A stretch of DNA of 64,000 nt from JAEZBP01 sp963832725 (GTDB lineage Bacteria > Myxococcota_A > Polyangia > Polyangiales > Sandaracinaceae): the NCBI GenBank assembly GCA_963832725.1, contig CAWHVG010000002.1, positions 1,302,001 to 1,366,000 of the forward strand. The letters run 5' to 3'. The notes below the pieces were generated by a model. That model had not been told where the DNA came from, searched no databases, and saw nothing but the letters and a program-made list of their open reading frames with translations. A program made the translations under genes and the position numbers. Positions 16,288-26,974 of this stretch are shown piece by piece. Every line of letters starts with the position of its first letter. The first letter of the stretch is position 1.

Positions 16288-16731
16288 TCAGGCGCCGCCG
16301 AAGTCGGTCTGGATGAGGAGCTCGCTGAGGAGCTCCTTGGCCAGGTGAAGGCGCTCCTGGCTCCCGAGGTCCGCCTCGAGGCGTTCGATGAATCCGCGGG
16401 TCGCCTCGGCCGCCTCCGCGAGCGGTCCGTTCGCGTCGGCCGCGACCGCGCGCATCTTCGCCACCCGCTCGCGCAGGTCGATGTGCCAGGCCACGAGCCG
16501 CCGCGCTCGTTCCAGCCCCCACGCGTCGATGGTGCGCAGTGTCGGCAAGAGCAGCTCGTCCTCGATGTCCACCACCGCCACCGCGGCGTCCAAGAGCGCG
16601 CTCAGCTCGCGGCGCAGCCCGTCTCGACCGGATCCCGCCGCCGCCGCGTATGTGCTCTGCATCTTCTCGCGCAGCGCGCGGTGCTCTTCCACGATGCGCG
16701 CCCGAACCTCGCTCGGCAAAAGCTCGTCCAT
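16288..16731 (-). CDS. hemerythrin-like four-helix protein, probable
   Basis: 147 residues, almost entirely helical. EEHRALREKM near the N-terminus, IEDELLLPTLR about residue 75 and VAWHIDLRERV about residue 95 follow the spacing of the hemerythrin HHE fold (HxxxE, then H/E clusters), but only two of the usual His ligands are obvious. A di-iron or oxygen-binding role is therefore uncertain. The ATG at 16731 has an ideal GGGAGGT ribosome site 6 bp upstream and is preferred over the longer frame starting at 16836. Confidence 0.6.
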   Translation of the reverse strand: MDELLPSEVRARIVEEHRALREKMQSTYAAAAGSGRDGLRRELSALLDAAVAVVDIEDELLLPTLRTIDAWGLERARRLVAWHIDLRERVAKMRAVAADANGPLAEAAEATRGFIERLEADLGSQERLHLAKELLSELLIQTDFGGA

Positions 16732-17030
16732 GGTCACCTCCCCGAGAGACATCAGCATGCGTCGTGCCACGCGCGCGTTCGCGTGGCGACGCGTCTCACC
16801 GCGCAAAGGATGCGCCGCCGCGAAAAGATAGCGCAACAGACCTCCCTCGCCCGGCGCGAAACGTGCGCAAGGGCGCGACTGCGAGAACGGGCACCGACTC
16901 GTGGCGCGGCCACGGGCCCGACGATTGAGATACGCGGCACGCGACCGGCCTCCGCTTCGGCAACCGGGCCAACGGCCATCGGGGCCCGCCGCGCCTCGTC
17001 CGTAGCCGCTCGGATCAAGGAGCGGCTCGC

Positions 17031-17843
17031 TCAGCGCAGAAAGTCGGAGAGGATGGACGCGGTCTCGGCGGGCCGCTCGGTCGGGAAGTCGTGCCCGGCC
17101 CCGCGGAGCTGGCGAAGCCTGGCGTTCGGGATGCGCGCCGCCAGCAGCTCGCCGTTCTCGGGGGGGATGAGCCGATCCGCGTCCCCGCCGAGCACGAGCG
17201 TCGGCGCTTCGAGCTCAGGTAGGAGCGCCCAGGTGTCGTGACGCGCGGCCGCGAGGAGCTGTCCGAGCACGCCTCGCCGCGAGCGCGGCTCGCTGGCGGC
17301 GATGGCCACCCAGATGTCGACGATCTCGGGTCGTTGCCGCCGCGCCTCGTCGCTCAGCACCCAAGGCGCCGTGTTGCGGATGCCCTCCGCGAAAGGCATC
17401 GCCGCGCCGCGCGCCAGCGCCAACGCGGCGGCCGGCGCGATCGACCGCGCGCCCCGCCCTCCCGGGCTCGTGCAGGCCAGCACGAGCTTGCGGACCCGGT
17501 GGGGGTGACGCAGCGCGAGGTGCTGCGCGATCATTCCGCCGAGCGAGACGCCGAAGACGTCCGCACGCTCCACGCCGCTGGCCCGCAAGACGGAGGCGAC
17601 GTCGTCGGCCATGTCCTCGGTCCGCCAGGGCAGGGCGGGTGTGTCACTCCGTCCGACGCCGCGGTTGTCGAGCACCAGCACCTGCCGCTCGCGCACCAGG
17701 CGCTCGCGTAGCTCCAGCCAGTAGCTGCTCGAGCGCGCCAGCCCGCGGATGAGCACGATCGGCGGCGCTCCGGCGGGGCCGCCCAGCTCGTAGTAGAGGC
17801 GATGCCCGTCGGGCGTTCGGGCGAAGGCGCGCTCGCGGCTCAC
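17031..17843 (-). CDS. alpha/beta hydrolase
   Basis: 270 residues with a complete alpha/beta-hydrolase core. PPIVLIRGLARSS follows the first strand (oxyanion region); VLVLDNRGVGRSD is the second conserved strand; the nucleophile elbow is GVSLGGM (Ser about 100). The acid lies in LVLGGDADRLIPP and the catalytic His in GAGHDFPTERP near the end. It resembles esterases and 3-oxoadipate enol-lactonase-like enzymes; the substrate is not assignable. The GTG start overlaps the stop of the upstream SGNH hydrolase gene (GTGA), so the two hydrolases form an operon. Confidence 0.88.
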   Translation of the reverse strand: MSRERAFARTPDGHRLYYELGGPAGAPPIVLIRGLARSSSYWLELRERLVRERQVLVLDNRGVGRSDTPALPWRTEDMADDVASVLRASGVERADVFGVSLGGMIAQHLALRHPHRVRKLVLACTSPGGRGARSIAPAAALALARGAAMPFAEGIRNTAPWVLSDEARRQRPEIVDIWVAIAASEPRSRRGVLGQLLAAARHDTWALLPELEAPTLVLGGDADRLIPPENGELLAARIPNARLRQLRGAGHDFPTERPAETASILSDFLR

Positions 17844-18835
17844 TCGCCCGCTCCCGGGCAGCGGCAGCCCCAGCTCGACGGGAGCGCCGGGCACGCCGCC
17901 CGGGCGATCACGCGGTGTCCTTCGCGGTTCGGGTGCACGTCGTCGAAGCCGCGGTAGGCCGGCCGCAAGAACCACCGCGGCGCCTCCGCCAGCTCGCGCG
18001 CGTCGCTCTCGAGCCGGGCCGCTCGCGCCTCGTCGTCGAGCTCCGCCACGCGGCGGCGCCAGCGGGGATCGCGCTCGAGCTCCGTCCGGATCGCGTCGAG
18101 CGGCCATGGCTCCGCGTCCCGGTCTCGGAGCGGCGAGTCGTAGAGATCGACCGCCACCTCCGCTCGCTCGTCGGGCCGCCAGGGGGCATCGGGCGTCGTC
18201 CTGCCGCGCGCGCGTGCGTAGCGACCGAGCGCCTCGACCGGGCTGCTCCGGCCCATCACGAAGTCGACCACCGCGAGGGTGCTCCGGCGCATGTGGAGCC
18301 CCCGCGCGCCGCGGTTGCGCGCCGGATTGTCACTGCTGCCCCAGGGCGTCAGGCTGAGCGCGACCACGCCGAAGCCGCGCCCGTGTGCGAGCTGGAAGAG
18401 CTGGCGCAAGGCGTTGTTCGTGCGGTGCGGCGTCCCCACGCTGTTCATGCCACCGGCGAAGAGCAGCCACGCTTCGGCGCCCGCCGGCACCGCCGGCCGT
18501 TCCAGCACCTGCTCGCGGAAGCGGGCTGCGAGCTGCGAGGCGCCCGCGCCGACCTGGGAGATGTTCCGGATCTCGGCGTTCGCGCACCACTGGTGGAGCA
18601 GTCGTCCGTAGGGATGATCGCGGTACGCGCCGATCGAGCCGGCCACGAGGACGACCTTTACGGGCCGCTCCCGCCGCGTGAAGCGCCAGTCGGGATCGTC
18701 CCAGGCGTAGCCGAGCGTGTGCCGCTGCGCCGGCGCGATCGACGCCAGCCCGAGCGATGCCAGCCCGAGGACGCAGCTCGCCACCGCGAACGTCACCGCG
18801 CCGCGCGCGCGCAGATTTCGAGCGCCACCCCTCAT
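17840..18835 (-). CDS. SGNH/GDSL-type hydrolase, secreted
   Basis: 331 residues. A signal peptide or anchor (about 13-36, VTFAVASCVLGLASLGLASIAPA) precedes a SGNH fold. Block I is VVLVAGSIGAYRDHPYG (Ser nucleophile in a GSI variant of GDS), followed by SQVGAGAS (Gly block), LLFAGGMNSVG (Asn block) and DDVHPNREGH (Asp-x-x-His catalytic pair). Family members deacylate lipids or polysaccharides. Translationally coupled to the alpha/beta hydrolase downstream; perhaps they act on the same acylated compound (inference). Confidence 0.75.
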   Translation of the reverse strand: MRGGARNLRARGAVTFAVASCVLGLASLGLASIAPAQRHTLGYAWDDPDWRFTRRERPVKVVLVAGSIGAYRDHPYGRLLHQWCANAEIRNISQVGAGASQLAARFREQVLERPAVPAGAEAWLLFAGGMNSVGTPHRTNNALRQLFQLAHGRGFGVVALSLTPWGSSDNPARNRGARGLHMRRSTLAVVDFVMGRSSPVEALGRYARARGRTTPDAPWRPDERAEVAVDLYDSPLRDRDAEPWPLDAIRTELERDPRWRRRVAELDDEARAARLESDARELAEAPRWFLRPAYRGFDDVHPNREGHRVIARAACPALPSSWGCRCPGAGE

Positions 18836-18921
18836 GGCCGCGCGATCGTGCGCGCCGTGGCTCTCGGCTGCAACCCACCGCCCGCCCCCGAAAACGACGA
18901 CCGCCCCCCGAAAACGACGAA

Positions 18922-18948
18922 CGCCCCCGGCGAAGAGTACCGGGGGCG
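18922..18948 (-). terminator. hairpin terminator after atp operon
   Basis: CGCCCCCGG (18922-18930) pairs with CCGGGGGCG (18940-18948) across a 9-base loop. Read in the direction of atp transcription it is followed within about 10 bases by TTTT, giving an intrinsic-terminator-like layout about 27 bp after the atpG stop. A 16-bp direct repeat (CCCCCGAAAACGACGA) lies beyond. Confidence 0.55.
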
Positions 18949-18974
18949 AGCGCTCGGCCTCGAGAGGTCTCGCG

Positions 18975-20006
18975 TCAGCCCTTGAGGGCCTCGGCGCCGC
19001 CGATGATCTCCATCAGCTCCTTGGTGATGGCGGCCTGACGCGCGCGGTTGTACTGCAGCGTCAGCCGGTCGATCATCTCGGACGCGTTCTTGGTAGCCGA
19101 GTCCATCGCCGTCATCCGGGCGCCGTGCTCGGACGCGACCGACTCGAGCAGCGCGCGGTAGAGCTCGATCTCCACGTACATCGGCAGGAGCCGATCGAGC
19201 AGCGCCCGCTTGGTCGGCTCGTAGATGAAGTCCACCTGCGCCTCCTCGGCCTCCACGTCCTCGGGGATGGAGATTGGCAGGAGCGGCTCGATGACGACGT
19301 TCTGCGTCATCGCGCTCTTGAACTCGTTGTAGATGAGGTAGACGGCGTCCAGCGCCGGCTCGAGCTCCTCGAAGCTCTCCGGCGGCACGAAGCTCTCGGC
19401 GCCCTCGTCGTTCTCGGTGAGGGAGTGCGGCGCGGCGTCCACCGCGCTCGGCTCGGTCGGGCGCGGTGCCATCGAGCGGCCCTCGCGCTCCTCGGCGGCC
19501 AGGCGACGCTCGCCGCCGCGGATGTACTCGCCCACGATGAAGCGGCCGATCTCGCCGGCCCGGGCGACGCTGAGATTCTCGAACACGCCGGTGAAATCCC
19601 GCCGGATGTTCGCGCCCCGCCGTCGCAGGAAGTCGCGGCCCTTCTTGCCGACGACCGAGAACGAAACCTCGGCGCCTTCCGCCTCCAGTTCCTTCCAGCG
19701 GCGGTAGGCGGCCTTGTTCACGCTCGCGTTGAACGCGCCGGCGAGCCCGCGGTCGCTGGTCAGGACGACCAGCATCACCTTGCGGGCCTCGCGGCGCGCC
19801 AGCAGCGGATGCACCTCCTCGTCGCCCGCGCGGGTGGCGACCGACGAGAGCACGTCGAGCGTCTTGACCGCGTACGGGCGCAGCTCGGTGATGGACATCT
19901 GTGCGCGCGCGAGCCGCGCGGCCGCCACCATCTTCATCGCGCGCGTGATCTTCTGCGTGCTCTTCACGCTTCCGATGCGCTTCCGGATCGCCTTGAGGTT
20001 GGGCAT
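18975..20006 (-). CDS. atpG: F1Fo ATP synthase gamma subunit
   Basis: 343 residues. The N-terminal coiled coil MPNLKAIRKRIGSVKSTQKITRAMKMVAAARL and the C-terminal helix ARMTAMDSATKNASEMIDRLTLQYNRARQAAITKELMEI are canonical for the central-stalk gamma subunit that rotates inside alpha3beta3. VVLTSDRGLAGAFN is the conserved Rossmann-like segment. The protein is about 55 residues longer than the usual about 290, owing to an acidic, Pro-rich insertion at about 165-220 in the globular domain. It is the last gene of the cluster; beta and epsilon genes do not follow. Confidence 0.97.
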   Translation of the reverse strand: MPNLKAIRKRIGSVKSTQKITRAMKMVAAARLARAQMSITELRPYAVKTLDVLSSVATRAGDEEVHPLLARREARKVMLVVLTSDRGLAGAFNASVNKAAYRRWKELEAEGAEVSFSVVGKKGRDFLRRRGANIRRDFTGVFENLSVARAGEIGRFIVGEYIRGGERRLAAEEREGRSMAPRPTEPSAVDAAPHSLTENDEGAESFVPPESFEELEPALDAVYLIYNEFKSAMTQNVVIEPLLPISIPEDVEAEEAQVDFIYEPTKRALLDRLLPMYVEIELYRALLESVASEHGARMTAMDSATKNASEMIDRLTLQYNRARQAAITKELMEIIGGAEALKG

Positions 20007-20043
20007 CGCTCGATTCCGTGGGAAGGAAGGGGGAGGCGCCGGC

Positions 20044-21753
<1,710 letters not shown>

Positions 21754-21825
21754 CGGCGACCTCTGCACGGCGCGCCCGGGTTCGGGAGTGGGCGCGCAAA
21801 ATCGAATGAAAAACGAGGGTTGGTA

Positions 21826-22395
21826 CTACTCGGAGGCGAGCGCGACCGGATCGGTCGACGTGAGGAGCTGGCTGCGCAGCTCCCGGAGGCGGTTCTTGAG
21901 GCTGCCGTCGAAGACCTTGCCGCCGACGGTGGTGACCACGCCGCCGATCAGCGACGGGTCCTCGCGGCGGACCAGCACGACGTCCTTGCCGGTCGCGTGC
22001 TTCAGGGCCTTGGTGAGCTGCTCGTAGTAGGCCTCGGGCAGCTTGCTGGCGGTGACGATCTCGGCGCGGATGCGCCCCGAGCGGCGCTCGGCGATCCGGG
22101 TGTAGGTGTCGGCGATCTCGGGCAGGTGCGTCAGGCGGCGCCGGTCCGAGAGCATCATCAGCATGTTCTTGAGGAGCGGGTGTGCGCCGCTCTTCTGGGC
22201 GAGGGCGCCGATGAGGTTCCGCTTGTCCTCCACGGCGAACTGCGGGTTCTCGAACGTCCGTCGCAGCTCCTCGTTCTCTCGCCAGGTGGCGCCGAGATCG
22301 GACAAGTCCTTGCCGATCTTGTCGACGGCCTTCTGCTCGTGGGCGAGCTCGAAGAGCGCCGTGGCGTAGCGCTTCGCGACTGCCGAACCGATCAT
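21826..22395 (-). CDS. atpH: F1Fo ATP synthase delta subunit
   Basis: 189 residues with the OSCP/delta pattern: GSAVAKRYATALFELAHEQKAVDKI at the N-terminus and the C-terminal SLIGGVVTTVGGKVFDGSLKNRLRELRSQL. It links the b/b' peripheral stalk to the top of F1. Its ATG overlaps the atpF stop (ATGA), so it is translationally coupled. Confidence 0.97.
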   Translation of the reverse strand: MIGSAVAKRYATALFELAHEQKAVDKIGKDLSDLGATWRENEELRRTFENPQFAVEDKRNLIGALAQKSGAHPLLKNMLMMLSDRRRLTHLPEIADTYTRIAERRSGRIRAEIVTASKLPEAYYEQLTKALKHATGKDVVLVRREDPSLIGGVVTTVGGKVFDGSLKNRLRELRSQLLTSTDPVALASE

Positions 22396-23603
22396 GCGCG
22401 CACCTCGCCGTCTTGCATGGTGCCGTCTTTCACGGCGTCCTCGAGGGTGGACAGGTAGGCGTCGGCCAGCCGCTTCTGGTCGGCCCCGCCGGTCTGCTCG
22501 GAGAGCACGGTCTCGGCGGCGAGCACCGCGGCTTCGATGGCTTCACGCGTGAGATCCGCCTTGAGCTGCTTCATCTGCTGGTCGATGACGAACTGCGCGT
22601 CCTTGCGCATGCGGGCGGCGCGCGCCTCGGCCTCGGCGACGATGCGGTCGCGCTCGTGCTCGCCCGACTGGATCATCTCCTGACGGAGCTTCTCCAGCTC
22701 GGCGTCGAGGTTCTCGAGGCGCTTCGAGTACTCGGCGTACTTCTCCTCCGCCTCGGCCTTCAGCCGCTTGCTCTCCTCGAGGCCCTCCAGCACCGCGACG
22801 CGGCGATTGCGGAGGAACTCCGAGAGGGGCTTGCGGAAGAGGATGACGACGATGCCCAGCCAGAGGGCGAAGTTGATGAGGGTGGCGATGAACTCGGCGG
22901 TGTTGAACGCCGCCTCCTCGTGGGCGCCTTCCTCGTGTGCGAGCTCGCCCTCTTCGATCTCGGCGCCGGCCGGCGCTTCGACGTCGGCGGGCTCCATCGT
23001 CGCCGGCCCGCCGAGCGCGGGCTCCTCGGTCGTCTCCGCCGGGTTCGGCTGATCGGCCGGCATCACGCCGCCGAAGGAGGGATCGAGCGGGTTGTCCAGC
23101 GGGAGCGGGCCACCCGCCGGATCGGCCTCGGGCTCGGCCGGTGCCTCGACCGGCGCTTCGGCCCGGTCGGTCGTCTGCGGGGCCTCGGGCTGAGCTTGCA
23201 GGGGCTGGGCCTGCAGGGGCTGAGCTTGCAGCGGCTGGGCCTGCAGGGGCTGGGCCTGCAGCAGCTGGCGCGTCGGGGCTTGCTGCTGGGGTGCGGGCGC
23301 GACTCGCGGCTGAGGCGCCGGTGCGGCCTGCTGGGGTGTCGGAGCGACCCGGGGCTGACGAGCGGCTGCGGCCTGGTCGGGAGCGGCCTGCTGTGCGGGC
23401 GCCGGAGCGACGCGCGGCTGAGGTGCCGGGGCGGGCTCGGCGGCGGGAGCCTGCTGGGGTGCCGGCTCGGCCTGAGCGGCGGGCCGCGCGGGAGCCGGGG
23501 CGGGCTCGGCGGCGGCGGGAGCCTGCTCGGTGTCCTGCGCGCCGGCGGCGCCCGGAAGCGCGAGCGCGAGGGCCAGCAGGAAGAACGACGTGGTGCGCTT
23601 CAT
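22392..23603 (-). CDS. atpF: F1Fo ATP synthase b subunit with signal peptide and long low-complexity N-terminal extension
   Basis: 403 residues, against about 160 for a normal b subunit. The C-terminal part is standard: a membrane helix (FIATLINFALWLGIVVILF, about 240-258), then RKPLSEFLRNRRVAVLEGLEESKRLKAEAEEKYAEY and the long stalk coiled coil. Upstream, residues 1-22 are a signal peptide (FFLLALALALPGAAGA). Residues 23-235 are an Ala/Pro/Gln/Glu-rich extension with QPRVAP and LQAQP tandem repeats, then an acidic stretch. The extension would sit in the periplasm on the N-terminal side of the membrane helix. Start and stop overlap the neighbouring atp genes by 4 bp each. Confidence 0.93.
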   Translation of the reverse strand: MKRTTSFFLLALALALPGAAGAQDTEQAPAAAEPAPAPARPAAQAEPAPQQAPAAEPAPAPQPRVAPAPAQQAAPDQAAAARQPRVAPTPQQAAPAPQPRVAPAPQQQAPTRQLLQAQPLQAQPLQAQPLQAQPLQAQPEAPQTTDRAEAPVEAPAEPEADPAGGPLPLDNPLDPSFGGVMPADQPNPAETTEEPALGGPATMEPADVEAPAGAEIEEGELAHEEGAHEEAAFNTAEFIATLINFALWLGIVVILFRKPLSEFLRNRRVAVLEGLEESKRLKAEAEEKYAEYSKRLENLDAELEKLRQEMIQSGEHERDRIVAEAEARAARMRKDAQFVIDQQMKQLKADLTREAIEAAVLAAETVLSEQTGGADQKRLADAYLSTLEDAVKDGTMQDGEVRA

Positions 23604-24061
23604 CGGCTCACCTCACGGCCGAGCAACTTCTCGGCGATCTGCTTCGCCAGCGCTGGCGAGCTCGACGCGATCTCCTCGCGCAGGCCGGCCGCCTCGCGGG
23701 CCATCCGCTCGTCGGCCTCGCGGACCAGCTCATCCGTCTCCTTGCGCACCTTCTCCGCGAGCTCGCGCTCGAGCCTCATCCCCTCCGCTCGGAGCCGATC
23801 GCGCTCGGCGCCCGCTTCACCGCGGACCTTCGCGAGCTCCTGCTCGAACGAGTCGAGCTTGTCCTCCGCCTCCTTCTCGAGCGTGCGCGCTTCCTCACGG
23901 GCTCCGTCGATCGCCTTCTCCCGTGCGTCGAAGAGCGCCATCGACGGACGGAACACCAGCGCGCGGAGGATGAAGAAGAGGAGGAAGAAGACGCCGAGAT
24001 AGATGAAGAGGGTGGCGTCGACGTCGAGGACGGGGGCCGAAGAGAGGAGCACGGTAGGCAT
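23600..24061 (-). CDS. atpF': F1Fo ATP synthase b' subunit
   Basis: 153 residues: a single N-terminal membrane helix (TLFIYLGVFFLLFFILRALVF) followed by the typical charged coiled coil starting RPSMALFDAREKAIDGAREEA. A second, distinct b-type subunit next to atpF indicates a heterodimeric b/b' peripheral stalk, as in photosynthetic and many delta-type bacteria. First gene of the five-gene cluster; the promoter-like element lies about 200 bp upstream. Confidence 0.93.
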   Translation of the reverse strand: MPTVLLSSAPVLDVDATLFIYLGVFFLLFFILRALVFRPSMALFDAREKAIDGAREEARTLEKEAEDKLDSFEQELAKVRGEAGAERDRLRAEGMRLERELAEKVRKETDELVREADERMAREAAGLREEIASSSPALAKQIAEKLLGREVSR

Positions 24062-24533
24062 CGAGAGCCTCGTGGCGGCCGGTCGGCCGCAGCGGCCCGA
24101 GGGCCGCGGAGAGATGTGTCAACCGTGGTCCAGCCCGGCTCGGTGAGCGGTGCGGGACCGGTCGGCATCGGGCGCGGCGATTCACCACGCACGAAAATCA
24201 GGAAAAGGGAGCCTCGAGCTCGCCCAGACCCAGGCGTACCGGGCCCTGCGGCGCGCGCTATCTAGCAGTGGGGTTTGGGGGAGTCAAGCGGCGCCGATGG
24301 GCCTCGAACCGGGGCGATTTCGCACCCCTTCGGGTAGGGTCCCGGGGCCCGGCAGGCAACCCCGCGTGTCGGCCTCGGGGGCTCTTCTCCCCTCGCTGCG
24401 TCGCGTCGAGCGGCCTCTCGCCGAGGACGCTCCGCGCCCCCCTCCGCGCCGGGTGTGTCAGAACGCCCCACCGAGTTCGAGCCTCGCTCGGAGGGATGTG
24501 CGCGGACCTTCGTCTCCATATGGGGACAAAGGT
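24062..24533. other. upstream region of atp operon; no gene seen
   Basis: About 470 bp holding the promoter at 24259-24287 and several G+C-rich dyads. Around 24300-24330 the minus strand has a tRNA T-loop-like GGTTCGAGG, but no cloverleaf could be built from it. Confidence 0.5.
24259..24287 (-). promoter_or_regulatory. sigma-70-type promoter of the atp operon
   Basis: Read on the minus strand: TTGACT (24287-24282), 17-bp spacer, TAGATA (24264-24259). Both boxes match the housekeeping consensus at 5/6 and 4/6 with ideal spacing. Transcription would start near 24252, giving a 5' leader of about 190 nt before atpF'. Confidence 0.6.
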
Positions 24534-24917
24534 TCAGCCGGCGGGCGGCGGCGCGCTCTCGGGCTCCTCCGCGCCGGTCATCGTGCACTTGCCCTCGAAG
24601 ACGCAGCCCTTGTCGATGTCGATCTGCGGCGCCGCGATGTCGCCGTGGACCCGCCCCTCGGCGTGGATCTCGATCAGCTGGCGGGCCACCACGTTCCCTC
24701 GCAGCGTGCCGCCGCGGACGATCAGCGTGCCCACCTCGATCTCCGCCACCACCTCGGCACCGTCGCCGAGGATGAGGATGCCGTCGCTGTAGATCCGGCC
24801 CTCGAAGCGGCCGTCGATCCGCACCCGCCCCTCGAACGCGAGCACGCCTTCGAACTCCGTACCGCGCCCGAGCAGGGCGTGGATCTCGCCGAGGCCGGTC
24901 AGGTCCTTCTGCGCCAT
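24534..24917 (-). CDS. bactofilin (polymer-forming cytoskeletal protein)
   Basis: 127 residues made of short beta repeats typical of the DUF583/bactofilin right-handed beta-helix: GTEFEGVLAFEGRVRIDGRFEGRIYSDG, then LGDGAEVVAEIEVGTLIVRGGTLRGNV and EGRVHGDIAAPQIDIDKGCVFEG. Bactofilins polymerise without nucleotide and position chromosome-segregation, cell-wall or motility proteins. The N-terminal stretch (QKDLTGLGEIHALLGRGTEF) is the usual short tail. No M23 peptidase or ParAB partner lies nearby. Confidence 0.92.
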   Translation of the reverse strand: MAQKDLTGLGEIHALLGRGTEFEGVLAFEGRVRIDGRFEGRIYSDGILILGDGAEVVAEIEVGTLIVRGGTLRGNVVARQLIEIHAEGRVHGDIAAPQIDIDKGCVFEGKCTMTGAEEPESAPPPAG

Positions 24918-25105
24918 CGCGGCGGAGCATCGAGTGCACGGCGCGCCGCGTCAATGCCGCCGTGCGCGCGAGGGCAACGAGACCTGTCGTCGGGAGGCGC
25001 GCGGGCCGCTTCCGAGGTTCGCCGTGACGCGATGCGCTCGAGGGGCGTGATCTCGCGCCCCGACGGGGCTACCGTGTGCGGCCTCCGACCGGGAGGAGCT
25101 CGAAG

Positions 25106-26974
25106 ATGCTTCGTTACGCTTGGATCCTCATGGGGCTCGCGCTCGCGGCCTGCCAGCCGCCGACCGCCGACGTCGCCGCCAGCGACGCCCCCATCGTCGG
25201 AGGCATGCGCCAGCTCGGCGAGCCGGCCGTCGTAACCGTCGAGACGTTCGGCGGGCTCTGCAGCGGCACGCTGATTGCCGAGGACGTCGTGCTCACCGCC
25301 AAGCACTGCGTGCAGGCGCCGGGCGCCGACGCGCCCTACGACGCGAACCAGTTCGCGGTCGGCGTCGGGGACAGCTCCCGCTCCGCCACCCACTATCGCG
25401 CCCGCTGGGTGGATACGACCCCCGGCGCGTTCTACGAGGACATGACCACCGGGTTGAGCGGCGCGATCTTCGGGGTCGACGTCGGCGTGTTGATCCTGCG
25501 CGAGCCGGTCCCCGACGTGACGCCGATCCCGATCCGGCGCGACCGGCCCGACGACATGGTGGGCGGCACCTTCACCGCCGTCGGCTTCGGTCAGCGCCCC
25601 GACGGCAACGCGGGCCTCAAGTACGAGGCGACCGGCACGCTGGACTCGATCCAGCCCGACGGCGTCTTCTACAGCCACCAGATCATCTGCTCGGGCGACT
25701 CGGGCGGACCGATGATCCAGGAGGGGAGCGAGCGCCGAGTGGTGGCCGTCGCCTCTTTCGGGCAGGCCAACAGCTGCCCGAGCTCGCAGGACGGCTACAA
25801 CGGCGTCTACGTCCAGCTCGATCTGATCGACCGCGCCATGATCCTGGCCGGGCACTGCGTGAATCGCGGAGACGAGATCTGCGACAGCATCGACGACGAC
25901 TGCGACGGGATGATCGACGAGGGGTGCGCGGCGCCCGGCGAGGCCTGCACGGCCGACACGGACTGCGCCTACGCGCAGTTGCCCGACTTCCTGCCCCCGC
26001 TCGACGCGCCGGTCACCTGCGAGGACGTGGGCGGCAGCTCGATCTGTACCCGGAGCTGCGATCCGCTGGCGCCGACCGAGGGCTGCTCCGACTTCGCGCT
26101 CCTCGACTCGAGCGTGACCGTCGACGGGCTCTATTGCCAGCGTACCAGCGGCTGCGACGGGCGTTGCGCGCAGGGCAGCGTCGGGACCGGCGCCGACGGC
26201 GATCCGTGCGAGACGGACAGCGACTGCGCCTCGCTCTCGTGTGCGAACCCCGGCGACGGCCGGACGCGCTGCCTGCCGGTGTGCCGCTCCGGGCAGGGCA
26301 CCTGTCCGGTCGGCGAGGTCTGCGCGGCGGGCGCCGATCAGTGCGCGGTCTGCGTCGACGCGGCGGAGGTCCACGGCCCGCGGCAGATCGGCGAGCCCTG
26401 CGAGAGCGACGCGCAGTGCGCGGGTGACGCGAGCTGCGAGACGGCGCCCGGCGGCGCGTACTGCACGCGGACCTGCAGCACCGCCGAGGACTGCCCGGCA
26501 GGCTTCCACTGCGGCACGATGATGTGCGAGCGCGGCGCGCTCGCGGCCACTGGCGATCCTTGCGCCGAGAGCAGCGACTGCGCGGCGGGCGACTTCTGCG
26601 CAGGACAGGGCGACAACCACTGGTGCAGCCACGTGTGCGCCGGCATGGACTGCCCCGACGGGCTGGCGTGTGTTCCGGCGGCGGGCACGCAGATCTGTGC
26701 GCCCTCGGGCTCGCTCCTCGGGCAGGCGTGCGAAGCCGATGCCGACTGCGCTGGCGGCGTGTGCGACCAGGGCGTGTGTGTGCGTGCTTGCGACGCCACC
26801 GCGAGCTGCCCGGTCGGGTTCCAGTGCCGGCGGGACGACGCCGGACAGGCCCGCTGCCTGGCGCCGCCCGCGCAGAGTGGCGGCGGCTGCAGCATCGGCG
26901 GTGGCGCCAGCACGCCGGGCGCGATCCTCTTCGCGCTGGCCGGCCTCGCGCTGGTATTGCGCCGCCGCCGCTGA
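25106..26974 (+). CDS. trypsin-like serine protease with Cys-rich repeats and MYXO-CTERM tail
   Basis: 622 residues. The lipoprotein-type signal (LMGLALAAC, Cys 16) is followed by a trypsin-fold domain: IVGG (about 30), AKHC with the catalytic His (about 67), DVGVLIL with Asp, and GDSGGP with Ser. A MopE-like motif (DSIDDDCDGMIDEGC) and about six Cys-rich repeats (CxSDxDCxxGxxC type) follow. The end is SGGGCSIGG, a hydrophobic helix and RRRR, the pattern of MYXO-CTERM proteins that are cut and anchored on the cell surface. The ATG at 25106 has a GGGAGGAG ribosome site. Both a lipobox and a C-terminal anchor signal are present, which is unusual in one protein. Confidence 0.85.
   Translation: MLRYAWILMGLALAACQPPTADVAASDAPIVGGMRQLGEPAVVTVETFGGLCSGTLIAEDVVLTAKHCVQAPGADAPYDANQFAVGVGDSSRSATHYRARWVDTTPGAFYEDMTTGLSGAIFGVDVGVLILREPVPDVTPIPIRRDRPDDMVGGTFTAVGFGQRPDGNAGLKYEATGTLDSIQPDGVFYSHQIICSGDSGGPMIQEGSERRVVAVASFGQANSCPSSQDGYNGVYVQLDLIDRAMILAGHCVNRGDEICDSIDDDCDGMIDEGCAAPGEACTADTDCAYAQLPDFLPPLDAPVTCEDVGGSSICTRSCDPLAPTEGCSDFALLDSSVTVDGLYCQRTSGCDGRCAQGSVGTGADGDPCETDSDCASLSCANPGDGRTRCLPVCRSGQGTCPVGEVCAAGADQCAVCVDAAEVHGPRQIGEPCESDAQCAGDASCETAPGGAYCTRTCSTAEDCPAGFHCGTMMCERGALAATGDPCAESSDCAAGDFCAGQGDNHWCSHVCAGMDCPDGLACVPAAGTQICAPSGSLLGQACEADADCAGGVCDQGVCVRACDATASCPVGFQCRRDDAGQARCLAPPAQSGGGCSIGGGASTPGAILFALAGLALVLRRRR

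Noticed and set aside
16837..17030. Small gene between the hemerythrin-like and hydrolase genes
   Set aside because: Short frames exist but have no ribosome site or codon bias.
24290..24340. tRNA on the minus strand
   Set aside because: GGTTCGAGG looks like a T-loop, but the T-stem and acceptor stem do not pair and no anticodon arm was found.
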